The notes beneath the pieces were generated by a model that saw only the letters and a program-made list of their open reading frames with translations, was not told the origin of the DNA and did not search any database. Below are positions 36,226 through 44,693 of a stretch of 64,000 nucleotides of DNA, one piece after another; the first letter of the stretch is position 1, and the number at the start of each line of letters is the position of its first letter. A program made the translations under genes and the position numbers. The stretch covers positions 1 to 64,000 of the forward strand of contig DATAYY010000154.1 in NCBI GenBank assembly GCA_036272325.1, written 5' to 3'. This stretch comes from Schlegelella_A sp036272325. Its GTDB lineage: Bacteria; Pseudomonadota; Gammaproteobacteria; Burkholderiales; Burkholderiaceae_C.

Positions 36226-37422
36226 TCAGCGCCCGGGAGTTGCGAGCCAGGTCTCGGCGAGGCGGACCCAGAGCGAGCCGCCTAGCGGGATCAACTCGTC
36301 GTTGAAGTCGTAGCTCGGGTTGTGCAGCATGCACGGGCCCATGCCGTGGCCGGTCTCGCGGTGCGTGCCATCGCCGTTGCCGACCAGGAAGTAGCAGCCG
36401 GGCTTCTCGAGCAGGTAGTAGCTGAAGTCCTCGGCGCCCATCGTCGGTTCGAACTCGACGACGTTCTCGGCGCCGACCATGTCGGTCATGACGCGGCGCG
36501 CGAACTCGGTCTCGGCCGGGTGGTTGATCGTTGGCGGGTAGTTGCGCTTGAAATGGAACTCGCAGCTGGCGCCGAACGCGGCGCAGGTGTGCTCGGCGAT
36601 CTCCTTCATGCGCGTCTCGATCAGGTCGAGCACGCCGAGCGTGAAGGTGCGCACCGTGCCCTGCATCTCGCAGCTGTCGGGAACGACGTTGGTCGCCTCG
36701 CCGGTGTGGATCATCGTCACCGAGATGACGCCGGCGTCGATGGGCCGCTTGTTGCGGCTGATGATGGTCTGGAACGCATTGACGATCTGGCACGCGACCG
36801 GCACCGGGTCGATGCCGTTGTGCGGCATCGCGGCATGCGAGCCCTTGCCGTGGATCGTGATCTGGAACTCGTTGCTCGACGCGAACGAGGGCCCCGACTT
36901 GAGCGCGAACTGGCCGACCTTCAGGCCGGGCCAGTTGTGGGCGCCGAAGATCGCCTCCATCGGGAACTTCTCGAACAGGCCGTCCTTCATCATCTCGCGC
37001 GCGCCGCCTCCGCCTTCTTCGGCCGGCTGGAAGACGAGGTAGACGGTGCCGTCGTAGTTGCGATGCTTCGAGAGGTGCTTGGCCGCGGCGAGCAGCATCG
37101 CGGTGTGGCCGTCGTGGCCGCATGCGTGCATCCGGCCGGCGTGGATGCTCTTGTGCGCGAAGCTGTTGTGCTCGGTGATCGGCAGCGCATCCATGTCGGC
37201 GCGCAGGCCCACGGCGCGGCCGCTCGTGCCGTTCTTCAGGATCGCGACGATCCCGGTCGTTCCCATGCCGCGGTGAAACGGGATGTCCCACGCCGTCAGC
37301 TGCTCGGCGATCAGGTCGGCGGTGCGCTTCTCCTCGAAGCAGAGCTCGGGGTGGGCGTGAAGGTCACGTCGGATGGCGGCGATCTGCGCCGCGTCGGCGA
37401 GGATGGACTCGATGACTTGCAT
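36226..37422 (-). CDS. M20 family amidohydrolase (hippurate hydrolase-like)
   Basis: This 398-residue metal-dependent amidohydrolase removes acyl groups from N-acyl amino acids or similar amides. Metal-site motifs are GLRADMDALPI, HACGHDGHTAM and QPAEEGGGGA, followed by the dimerisation-lid segment GKGSHAAMPHNGIDP and the final His in TGHGMGP. The ATG at 37422 has AGGAG 8 bases upstream. It is the first gene of a minus-strand set with the DUF2817 peptidase and MFS exporter, all with 4-base spacing. The divergent neighbour is a molybdopterin oxidoreductase, and a palindrome lies in the spacer. IAA-amino acid hydrolases and aminoacylases are alternative annotations. Confidence 0.9.
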   Translation of the reverse strand: MQVIESILADAAQIAAIRRDLHAHPELCFEEKRTADLIAEQLTAWDIPFHRGMGTTGIVAILKNGTSGRAVGLRADMDALPITEHNSFAHKSIHAGRMHACGHDGHTAMLLAAAKHLSKHRNYDGTVYLVFQPAEEGGGGAREMMKDGLFEKFPMEAIFGAHNWPGLKVGQFALKSGPSFASSNEFQITIHGKGSHAAMPHNGIDPVPVACQIVNAFQTIISRNKRPIDAGVISVTMIHTGEATNVVPDSCEMQGTVRTFTLGVLDLIETRMKEIAEHTCAAFGASCEFHFKRNYPPTINHPAETEFARRVMTDMVGAENVVEFEPTMGAEDFSYYLLEKPGCYFLVGNGDGTHRETGHGMGPCMLHNPSYDFNDELIPLGGSLWVRLAETWLATPGR

Positions 37423-37432
37423 GATCTGGCTC

Positions 37433-37446
37433 CTGGCCCGGGCCAG
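37433..37446. promoter_or_regulatory. Perfect 14-bp palindrome upstream of the M20 gene
   Basis: CTGGCCCGGGCCAG is self-complementary over its full length. It lies between the M20 ribosome-binding site and a minus-strand -10-like TAAACT (37445-37450), which it touches. This is a fitting place for a repressor operator. The 108-base spacer 37423-37530 separates the M20 gene from the divergent oxidoreductase. Confidence 0.45.
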
Positions 37447-37530
37447 TTTACCCGTGGCCCGATTCCACGTTCGCGGCGGGCTTGACGCCCCTTCGGCGCT
37501 GCCCCGGACACGCTGTGCCATAGTCTGCGC

Positions 37531-39624
37531 GTGACTTCGCACGTCGTCCGCGCCGCCTGTCCGCACGACTGCCCCGACACCTGCGCGATGCTGGTGACGG
37601 TCGAAGACGGCTGCGCGGTCGCGGTCCACGGCAACCCCGAGCATCCGCCGACCCACGGGGCGCTCTGCACCAAGGTCTCGCGCTATGCCGAGCGCACGTA
37701 CCACCCGGAGCGCGTCCTCAGGCCGCTGAAGCGCATCGGCCCGAAGGGAAGCGCAAGCTTCACGCCGGTCTCGTGGGACGAGGCGCTCGACGATATCGCG
37801 GCGCGGCTTTGCCGCATCGCCGGCCCGGGCCTCGCCAACGCCGAAGCGATCGTTCCCTACAGCTACTGCGGCACGATGGGGCTGGTGCAGGGCGAGAGCA
37901 TGGCCGGGCGGTTCTTCCACCGCCTCGGCGCGTCGCTGCTCGATCGCACGATCTGTTCGTCGGCGGGCGGCGAGGCGCTCGCCGCCACCTACGGCGCTAA
38001 GGTCGGCATGCACGTCGAGCACTACGCCGAGAGCCGGCTGATCGTCATCTGGGGCAGCAACTCGATCACCTCGAACCTGCACTTCTGGCGCGTTGCGCTC
38101 GATGCCAAGCGCGTCGGCGCCAAGCTCGTCTGCATCGACCCGCGGCGCACTGAGACCGCCGAGCGCTGCCACGAGCACATCGCGCTCCTGCCCGGCAGCG
38201 ACGGCGCGCTCGCGCTCGGCGTCATGCACGAGCTCGTCGTCCACGATTGGCTCGACCACGACTACATCGGCCACCACGTCGATGCCGGCTGGACGGCGCT
38301 GCGCATGCGCGCGCTCGAGTGGCCGCCCGAGCGTGCCGCTGCCGTGTGCGGCATCGACGCGGCACAGGTGCGTGCGCTCGCGCGCGACTACGCGACGCTG
38401 CGGCCGGCGGCGATCCGCCTCAACTACGGCATGCAGCGCGTCCGCGGCGGCGGCAACGCGACGCGGCTGATTGCGATCCTGCCCTGCCTCGTCGGCGCCT
38501 GGCGGCATCGCGCCGGCGGCCTCCTGCTGTCGGCGTCCGGGTGGTTCCGCAACGTCCGCGCCGACGCTGCGCTGCAGCGGCCCGACCTGCTCGCCGGCCG
38601 CCGGCCGCGGACGATCAACATGAGCACGATCGGCGACGACCTGCTGTGCGAGAGCGGCGAACGTCGCGCCGGCGGCACGCCGTTCGGTCCGAGGATCGAG
38701 GCGCTCGTCGTCTACAACAGCAACCCGGTCGCGGTCGCACCCGAGTCGGCGAAGGTCGCGCGCGGCTTTGCGCGCGACGATCTCTTCACCGTCGTGCTCG
38801 AGCACTTTCTGACCGATACCGCGGATCACGCCGACTACGTGCTGCCGGCGACGACGCAGCTCGAGCACCTCGACGTCCACACCAGCTACGGCCACACGTA
38901 TGCGCTCGTCAACGAGCCGGCGATCGCGCCGCTCGGCGAAGCGAGGCCGAACACGCAGATCTTTCGCCAGCTTGCCGCCCGGATGGGCTTCGACGAGCCA
39001 TGCTTCGCCGACGACGACGAAGCGCTCGCGCGGACCGCATTTCGCGGCGACAGCGATGGAGGCATCGATTTCGACGCCTTGCGCGCGCGCGGCTGGGTCA
39101 AGCTGCCGATCGCCGAGGCGCCGTTCGCGAACGGCGGCTTTCCGACCGCCGACGGCAAATGTCGGATCGACCCGCCCGGCCTCGGCGTTCCCGATTTCGT
39201 CGCGAACTACGAGTCGGCGCACAGCACGCCGGCGGTCGCGGCGCGCTTTCCGCTCGCGATGATCTCGCCGCCGGCGCGCAACTTCCTCAACTCGAGCTTC
39301 GTCAACGTGACGAGCCTGCGCGCGATCGAGGGCGAGCCGGTCCTCGAGATCTCGGCCGCCGACGCCGCGCCGCGCGGCATCGCCTCGGGCGATCGCGTCC
39401 GCATCTTCAACGACCGCGGCTCGATCGTCTGCAAGGCGGTGGTCGGCAGCCGGGCGCGGCCAGGCGTCGTCAACGGCCTCGGCGTCTGGTGGCGAAAGCT
39501 CGGCCGCGACGGCAAGAACGGCAACGAGCTCACCCACCAGCGGCTGACCGACATCGGCCGGGCGCCGAGCTTCTACGACTGTCTCGTCGAAGTCGAGCGC
39601 GACGCCGTGCCGGCGACGGCGTGA
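37531..39624 (+). CDS. Molybdopterin (bis-MGD) oxidoreductase with 4Fe-4S site
   Basis: This 697-residue enzyme belongs to the DMSO reductase superfamily. The N-terminal cluster site is Cys10-x3-Cys14-x3-Cys18 and Cys46 (ACPHDCPDTC, then ALCTKV). The molybdopterin domains follow with YCGTMGLVQGESM, IVIWGSNSITSNLHFW, the MGD-binding YNSNPVAVAP, and a C-terminal dinucleotide-binding domain with FNDRGSIVCKAVV. The start is a GTG at 37531. No twin-arginine signal is present, so it is probably cytoplasmic. No electron-transfer subunit or membrane anchor is adjacent, which fits the stand-alone class whose physiological donors are unknown. Its stop overlaps the next gene by 4 bases (GTGA). Confidence 0.88.
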   Translation: MTSHVVRAACPHDCPDTCAMLVTVEDGCAVAVHGNPEHPPTHGALCTKVSRYAERTYHPERVLRPLKRIGPKGSASFTPVSWDEALDDIAARLCRIAGPGLANAEAIVPYSYCGTMGLVQGESMAGRFFHRLGASLLDRTICSSAGGEALAATYGAKVGMHVEHYAESRLIVIWGSNSITSNLHFWRVALDAKRVGAKLVCIDPRRTETAERCHEHIALLPGSDGALALGVMHELVVHDWLDHDYIGHHVDAGWTALRMRALEWPPERAAAVCGIDAAQVRALARDYATLRPAAIRLNYGMQRVRGGGNATRLIAILPCLVGAWRHRAGGLLLSASGWFRNVRADAALQRPDLLAGRRPRTINMSTIGDDLLCESGERRAGGTPFGPRIEALVVYNSNPVAVAPESAKVARGFARDDLFTVVLEHFLTDTADHADYVLPATTQLEHLDVHTSYGHTYALVNEPAIAPLGEARPNTQIFRQLAARMGFDEPCFADDDEALARTAFRGDSDGGIDFDALRARGWVKLPIAEAPFANGGFPTADGKCRIDPPGLGVPDFVANYESAHSTPAVAARFPLAMISPPARNFLNSSFVNVTSLRAIEGEPVLEISAADAAPRGIASGDRVRIFNDRGSIVCKAVVGSRARPGVVNGLGVWWRKLGRDGKNGNELTHQRLTDIGRAPSFYDCLVEVERDAVPATA

Positions 39625-40715
39625 GGCGCGGCGCTCGCATCGTGGCCTGGGGCATCGGCGGGGTCGCGGCGACAGCGCTCGTCGCGGCTGCGGGCATCTG
39701 CCTGACTTCGGGCTGCGCGACGGTCGGCTATTACGCCCAGGCCGTCGCCGGCCATCTCGAGATCCTGCAGGCGGCGCAGCCGGTGTCGCAGGTGCTCGAC
39801 GACCCGACGACGAGCGCGGCGCTGAAGGAGCGCCTCGAGCTCTCGCAGCGAATGCGCGACTTCGCGGTGCACGACCTCGACGAGCCCGACAACGCGAGCT
39901 ACCGCCGCTATGCCGACCTGCACCGCAGCGCTGCGGTCTGGAACGTCGTCGCTGCGCCCGAGCTGTCGCTGGTGCCGAAGACGTGGTGCTTCTGGGTCGT
40001 CGGCTGCGTCGGCTACCGCGGCTACTACGTCGAGGCGCGCGCCGATGCGCTCGCCGCCGAGCTGCGCGGCGAAGGCCTCGACGTCGCCGTCTATCCCGTG
40101 CCCGCGTATTCGACGCTCGGGCGGCTGCCGACCGGTGGCTGGTTCGCCGACCCGCTCCTCAACACCTTCATCTTCGATCCGGAAGGCGAGCTGGCGCGGC
40201 TCGTCTTCCACGAGCTCGCGCACCAGACCGCGTTCGCTGTCGACGACACGACGTTCAACGAGTCGTTCGCGACGACGGTCGAGACGATCGGCGCCGCGCG
40301 CTGGCTCGCCGCGCACGGCACGCCGGCGGCACGCGAGGAGGCCGCGCGCGCCGAGTCGCGGCGCGCCGACTTTCGTGCCCTGACCGACCGCTACCGCGAC
40401 GAGCTCGAGCGGCTATACGCGAGCGCCGCTAGCGACGATGCAAAGCGTGCCGGCAAGGCTGCCGTGCTGGCGCGGCTGCGCGCCGACTACGCCGCGATGA
40501 AGGCAACGCGCTGGGGCGGCTATTCCGGCTACGACCGCTGGTTCGCCAACGCCAACAACGCCGAGTTCGGCGTCCTCACGAGCTACACCGGCCTGATGCC
40601 CGCGTTCGAGCACCTGTTCGATCGCGAAGGGCGCGACTTCGCGCGCTTCTTCGCCGAGGTCCGCCGCATCGCGGCGCTGCCGAAGGCCGAGCGCACGCGC
40701 GCCCTCGAGCGCTAA
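39621..40715 (+). CDS. Lipoprotein zinc aminopeptidase (PF10023 family)
   Basis: This 364-residue protein begins with a hydrophobic stretch ending in the lipobox LTSGC (Cys32), so it is probably a lipoprotein facing the periplasm. The zinc motif HELAHQ has His197, Glu198 and His201, and the third ligand glutamate is likely in FNESFATTVE. Flanking segments YYVEARADALAAELRG and GGWFADPLLNTFIF are typical of PF10023 putative aminopeptidases. The start GTG overlaps the oxidoreductase stop, giving strong translational coupling although the two predicted functions differ. Closing residues FARFFAEVRRIAALPK are also family-like. The substrate is unknown. Confidence 0.82.
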   Translation: MRRGARIVAWGIGGVAATALVAAAGICLTSGCATVGYYAQAVAGHLEILQAAQPVSQVLDDPTTSAALKERLELSQRMRDFAVHDLDEPDNASYRRYADLHRSAAVWNVVAAPELSLVPKTWCFWVVGCVGYRGYYVEARADALAAELRGEGLDVAVYPVPAYSTLGRLPTGGWFADPLLNTFIFDPEGELARLVFHELAHQTAFAVDDTTFNESFATTVETIGAARWLAAHGTPAAREEAARAESRRADFRALTDRYRDELERLYASAASDDAKRAGKAAVLARLRADYAAMKATRWGGYSGYDRWFANANNAEFGVLTSYTGLMPAFEHLFDREGRDFARFFAEVRRIAALPKAERTRALER

Positions 40716-40762
40716 GCTCGCTGCTGACTCGCCGCTGTCGTCGTCTTCACCGGAGCGTTTCC

Positions 40763-41104
40763 ATGGCCGAGATCCACATCCATCGTGCGCATCGGCTCGG
40801 CCTTGCCAAGGCGCGCAAGACCGCATGGCGCTGGGCCGAGCGCGCCGAGGAGAAATTCGGCATGGAGTGCACGCTCCATGAAGGCGAGACCAGCGACGTC
40901 GTCGAGTTCGTCCGGCCGGGCGTCGAGGGCCGCCTGATCGTCGCGGCCGACTCGTTCGATCTCACCGCGCAGCTCGGCCTCGTGCTCGGCGTGTTTCGCG
41001 GTCGCATCGAAGAGGCCATCGAGGAGAACCTCGACGCCGTCCTCGCCGACGCTGCGGCGGTGAAAAAGAAATCCGCCGGCAAGGCCGCGGCGAAGAGAAA
41101 GTGA
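40763..41104 (+). CDS. Polyhydroxyalkanoic acid system family protein
   Basis: This small 113-residue protein matches the PHA_gran_rgn family (PF09650): IHIHRAHRLGLAKARKTAWR at the start, a central GMECTLHEGE and FVRPGVEGRLIV, and the closing helix IEEAIEENLDAVL. A lysine/alanine-rich tail (KKKSAGKAAAKRK) could bind DNA or granule polymers. Homologues sit beside polyhydroxyalkanoate genes and are thought to act at granules; direct evidence is slight. Convergent with the acyl-CoA-binding gene and close to WES/DGAT, it supports a lipid-storage locus. Confidence 0.8.
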   Translation: MAEIHIHRAHRLGLAKARKTAWRWAERAEEKFGMECTLHEGETSDVVEFVRPGVEGRLIVAADSFDLTAQLGLVLGVFRGRIEEAIEENLDAVLADAAAVKKKSAGKAAAKRK

Positions 41105-41113
41105 CGACGGCGG

Positions 41114-41368
41114 CTACTTCAGCGATTCGATGAGGTCGACGTACTCCTGCATCGCCTCGTCCTTCGCCTTGCCTGTAAGCTCGTTCCAGGCGTCCCACTT
41201 GGCGCGGCCGATCATGTCGCCGAAGCCCGGACGCTTGCCTTCGGCGTCGCCGCTCGACGCCTGCTTGTAGAGCGCGTAGAGCTTGAGCAGCGTCATGTTG
41301 TCAGGCTTTTCGGGAAGGTTCTTCGAGTCTGCGACTGCTTGCTCGAACGTCGCCTGCAGGTCGGCCAT
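41114..41368 (-). CDS. Acyl-CoA-binding protein (ACBP)
   Basis: This 84-residue protein is a full ACBP four-helix bundle that binds medium- to long-chain acyl-CoA in the cytoplasm. The family motif is visible as LLKLYALYKQASSGDAEGKR with the conserved Tyr and Lys residues that contact CoA, followed by GRAKWDAWNELTGKAKDEA and YVDLIESLK. The length is typical. It is divergent from the WES/DGAT gene, with 98 bases between the start codons, and may supply acyl-CoA for that enzyme. ACBPs are widespread in eukaryotes and patchy in bacteria, but common in betaproteobacteria. Confidence 0.93.
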   Translation of the reverse strand: MADLQATFEQAVADSKNLPEKPDNMTLLKLYALYKQASSGDAEGKRPGFGDMIGRAKWDAWNELTGKAKDEAMQEYVDLIESLK

Positions 41369-41466
41369 GGTGTTCCTCTCGGCTCGTAGTGAAAGTCGCG
41401 ATTGACCCCGCCGATCTTAGCCAGCATCTTGACGGCCACCGCTCCCTGGGTGTCGCAGCGCAGCCG

Positions 41467-42906
41467 ATGAACACTCCCGCCGCCGTTTGCGAGCGCATGT
41501 CACGCGTCGACACCGCCTGGCTGCGAATGGACAACGACGTCAACCTGATGATGATCGTCGGCGTCTGGCTGCTGCGCCCGCAGATCGCCTATGAGACGCT
41601 CTGCCGCCGCGTCGAGACCAGGCTCCTGCGCTACCCGCGCTTCGGCTGCGTCGTCGTCCGCGACGTCGACGGCGCGAAGTGGTGCACCGACGAAGACTTC
41701 GACATCCATCGCCACGTCGTCCGCGAGAAGCTAAGGCGCCGGCGCGGGCAGAGCGAGCGCGCGGCACTGCAGGAGCGTGTCGGTGCGCTCGCCGCCGAGC
41801 CGCTCGATCCCGCGCGCCCGCTTTGGGAATTCCGCCTGATCGAGGACTACGAGGGTGGCAGCGCGCTCGTCGCTCGCGTCCACCACTGCATCGGCGACGG
41901 CATCGCGCTCATCTCGGTCATGCTCTCGATCACCGACGGCGGCAGCGATCCGCCGCTGCGCGAACGCATTTCTCGCGGCGGCGAAGACGGCGGCGACTGG
42001 CTTGCGGGGCTCGTGCTGAAGCCTCTCGACGGCTTGTCGACCAAGGCCGCCGCGCTGGTCGAGAAATCGATCGCGCGCTCGCTCGACGTGCTGGCCGATC
42101 CGAAGCAAGGACTCGCCGGCGCTGTCGACGCCGCACGACTCGGCGCCCGGGTGATCAACGACGTCGCCGCGATGGCGTTGATGGCCGACGATTCGCCGAC
42201 GCTGCTGAAAGGAACGCCGAGCGGCACGAAGCGCGTCGCCTGGGGCGAGCCGATCGCGCTCGCCGACGTCAAGGCGATCGGCAGCGTCCTCGGCTGCTCG
42301 GTCAACGACGTCCTTCTCGCCTGTGTCGCCGGTGCGATCGGGCACTGGCTGCGCGCCGAGGGCGACGATCCCGCGGGCAAGGAGATCCGCGCGATGGTGC
42401 CCGTCAACCTGCGGCCGCTCGAGGACGCGTGGCAACTCGGCAACCGCTTCGGCCTGGCACCACTCGTGTTGCCGATCGGCGTTGATCATCCGGTCGAGCG
42501 CGTATTCGCGGTGCGGGCGCGGATGGCCGAGCTGAAGTCGAGCTACCAGCCGCGGCTCGCGTTTGCGGTGCTCACCGTCGCCGGCCTGATGGCCAAGCCG
42601 GTGCAGGACGCGATGCTCGGCCTGTTCGCAAGGAAGACGACCGCCGTCATGACCAACGTGCCGGGGCCGGCCGTGCCGTTGAAGTTCTGCGGCTCGACCT
42701 TGCGCCAGACGATGTTCTGGGTGCCGGCGTCGGGCGACGTCGGAGTCGGCGTCAGCATCCTCTCGTACGCGGGCGGAGTGCAGTTCGGCCTCATCACCGA
42801 CGAGGCGTTGTGCGCCCAGCCGCAAGCGATCATCGACGGCTTCGAGCCGGAGTTCGAAAAGCTCCTGCTGCTGACGATGATGGCGCCCTGGGGCACATCG
42901 GGCTGA
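41467..42906 (+). CDS. Wax ester synthase / diacylglycerol O-acyltransferase (WES/DGAT)
   Basis: This 479-residue bifunctional acyltransferase joins acyl-CoA to fatty alcohols or diacylglycerol to form neutral lipids. The catalytic motif HHxxxDG is clear in VHHCIGDGIAL (His139-His140, Asp144, Gly145). The family segments RPLWEFRLIE, the second domain VNDVLLACVAGAI, NLRPLED, and TNVPGPAVPLKFCG are all present in order. Start choice is uncertain: the frame opens at 41389, ATG codons occur at 41467 and 41497, and homology begins near RMSRVDTAWLRMD; 41467 is given. Together with the neighbouring acyl-CoA-binding and PHA-system proteins it forms a storage-lipid locus. Confidence 0.88.
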   Translation: MNTPAAVCERMSRVDTAWLRMDNDVNLMMIVGVWLLRPQIAYETLCRRVETRLLRYPRFGCVVVRDVDGAKWCTDEDFDIHRHVVREKLRRRRGQSERAALQERVGALAAEPLDPARPLWEFRLIEDYEGGSALVARVHHCIGDGIALISVMLSITDGGSDPPLRERISRGGEDGGDWLAGLVLKPLDGLSTKAAALVEKSIARSLDVLADPKQGLAGAVDAARLGARVINDVAAMALMADDSPTLLKGTPSGTKRVAWGEPIALADVKAIGSVLGCSVNDVLLACVAGAIGHWLRAEGDDPAGKEIRAMVPVNLRPLEDAWQLGNRFGLAPLVLPIGVDHPVERVFAVRARMAELKSSYQPRLAFAVLTVAGLMAKPVQDAMLGLFARKTTAVMTNVPGPAVPLKFCGSTLRQTMFWVPASGDVGVGVSILSYAGGVQFGLITDEALCAQPQAIIDGFEPEFEKLLLLTMMAPWGTSG

Positions 42907-42934
42907 TCCGTCCTCGTCGTGACCGCCGTCATCC

Positions 42935-43460
42935 GTGTATCACGGTCCCCGGCCAAAACAGCGCATTCCGCTCGCGACGCTATCCGGGCGCCAACGGCAT
43001 CTCGAAAGCGACCGTGGGCAGTTCACCCAGCGCGATCGCGACGGCTCCGTGCTGTCGGGCCTGCCGGCGGTGGTCGGCGGCGTCAACTCGGGCGTTGCCA
43101 CCGGCGCGCAGCAGGCGCCGGTCAACCTCACGCAGGCGCAGACCGCCGCCTACCTCGACGTGTTCAACCATCCGTGTATCGGGCGCTCTTTCAGTGGGGA
43201 GGCGATCTAAGCAACGACGCGTCGCTCGAGTACACGACCCACGCGGCCGCCGAGGGAGGGCTGACGGCAATCTGACCATCGGCACGCCGAACATCTTCAG
43301 CAACGTCGGTGACCAGACCTGGTCGAGCTATGGCTTCGACACCGGGATGCACATCTTCGAAGTCGGCCCGGTGACCGCGGTCCCCGAGCCCGAGACGATC
43401 TGGCTGACCGGGCTCGGTCTGCTCGCCCTGGCCGGCGAGCGGCGGCGCCGGCGTCGCTGA
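42935..43460 (+). pseudogene. Frameshifted PEP-CTERM surface protein remnant
   Basis: Three successive frames carry parts of one protein. Frame 2 (42935 to about 43170) gives VLSGLPAVVGGVNSG and LTQAQTAAYLDVFNHP; frame 1 (about 43170-43260) gives VYRALFQWGGDLSNDASLEY; frame 3 (about 43260-43460) gives NLTIGTPNIFSNVGDQTW, ending in VPEPETIWLTGLGLLALAG plus a basic cluster. The last part is a clear PEP-CTERM sorting signal used by exosortase: the PEP motif, a hydrophobic helix, then arginines. Two frame changes make it non-functional, or the sequence has errors. The rest of the gap to 43514 holds only a -10-like TAGACT before the CoA-transferase gene. Confidence 0.7.
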
Positions 43461-43514
43461 GCTAGCGGGCGCGCCAGGGAGCGGCGCGAGGCGGAGCCGC
43501 GCTAGACTGAATCC

Positions 43515-44684
43515 ATGCTGGCATCCGATGCGCTCTCGCATCTCACCGTCCTCGACCTGACACGCGTCCGCGCCGGCCCGACGGCGGTCCGCCAGCTCGC
43601 CGACTGGGGCGCGCAGGTGATCAAGATCGAGATGCCGCCGGCGATGGAGGAGGGGGACGGGGTAGGCGGCCCACGCGATGGCAGCGACTTTCAGAACGTC
43701 CATCGCAACAAGCGCGGCATGACGCTCAACCTGAAGTCGGCCGAGGGCGTCGCGATCCTGAAGCAGCTGGTCGCGCGCGCCGACATCCTGGTCGAGAACT
43801 ATCGGCCCGACGTCAAGCGAAAGCTCGGCATCGGCTACGAGACGATGGCCGAAGTAAATCCGCGCCTCGTCTACGCGAGCATCTCGGGCTACGGCGAGGA
43901 AGGCCCGTATCGGTTGCGCCCCGGCTTCGACCAGATCGCGCAGGGCATGGGCGGCCTGATGTCGATCACCGGCCTGCCGGGGCAGGGACCGGTGCGGGTC
44001 GGCATCCCCGTCGCCGATCTCTGCGCTGGCATCTTCTGCGCCTGGGGAATCGCGGTCGCGGTGATCGAGCGCGAGAAGTCAGGCAAAGGCCAGTGGGTCA
44101 AGTCGTCGCTGCTGCAGGCGCAGCTCTTCATGCTCGACTTCCAGGCCGCGCGCTGGCTGATGGAGGGCGTTGTCGCACGCCAGGCCGGCAACAACCACCC
44201 GACGTCGATTCCGACCGGCGTCTTCAGGACCCGCGACGGCCACATGAACATCGCGGTGTCGGGCGGCAGGATCTGGCTGCGCTTCTGCGACGCGATCGGC
44301 GCGCCCGAGCTCGCCGCGCATCCCGATTACAAGACCGCGGCGCTGCGCTCGGAGCACCGCGACCGGCTGCACGTCGATCTCGAAAAGCATCTCCAGGCGC
44401 GCGACACCGCCGATTGGGTCGCGGCGCTCAACGCCGCCGGCGTGCCGTCAGGCCCGATCTACGCGATCGACGAGGCGTTCGCCGATTCGCAGGTGCGCCA
44501 GCTCGGCATCGTCCAGAAGGTCGACGATGTCGCCTACCTCGGCCAGCCGGTGACGCTCAGCCGGACGCCGAGCCGGGTCGTCGCACACCCGCCCGGCCAG
44601 GGCGAGCACACCGCCGAGGTCCTGCGAACGCTTGGCCTCGGCGACGCCGACATCGAGCGGCTGCGAAGTCAGGGAGTCGTCTGA
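43515..44684 (+). CDS. Class III (CaiB/BaiF) CoA-transferase
   Basis: This 389-residue family III CoA-transferase moves CoA between carboxylic acids, as in formyl-CoA or carnitine-CoA transfer. Landmarks are LDLTRVRAGPTAVRQLADWG, the CoA-contact segment NKRGMTLNLKS, DILVENYRPDVKRKLGIGY and SISGYGEEGPYRLRPGFD. The catalytic aspartate is expected in VGIPVADLCAG. A -10-like TAGACT lies 12 bases before the ATG. It is 9 bases upstream of the first crotonase gene and reads with two crotonases, so it probably activates an acid that is then hydrated or isomerised as CoA ester. The acid is unknown. Confidence 0.9.
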   Translation: MLASDALSHLTVLDLTRVRAGPTAVRQLADWGAQVIKIEMPPAMEEGDGVGGPRDGSDFQNVHRNKRGMTLNLKSAEGVAILKQLVARADILVENYRPDVKRKLGIGYETMAEVNPRLVYASISGYGEEGPYRLRPGFDQIAQGMGGLMSITGLPGQGPVRVGIPVADLCAGIFCAWGIAVAVIEREKSGKGQWVKSSLLQAQLFMLDFQAARWLMEGVVARQAGNNHPTSIPTGVFRTRDGHMNIAVSGGRIWLRFCDAIGAPELAAHPDYKTAALRSEHRDRLHVDLEKHLQARDTADWVAALNAAGVPSGPIYAIDEAFADSQVRQLGIVQKVDDVAYLGQPVTLSRTPSRVVAHPPGQGEHTAEVLRTLGLGDADIERLRSQGVV

Positions 44685-44693
44685 AGGATTCAC

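Noticed and set aside
42935..43210. Independent 91-codon gene before the CoA-transferase
   Set aside because: Its sequence continues in other frames to a PEP-CTERM tail, so it is the first part of a pseudogene.
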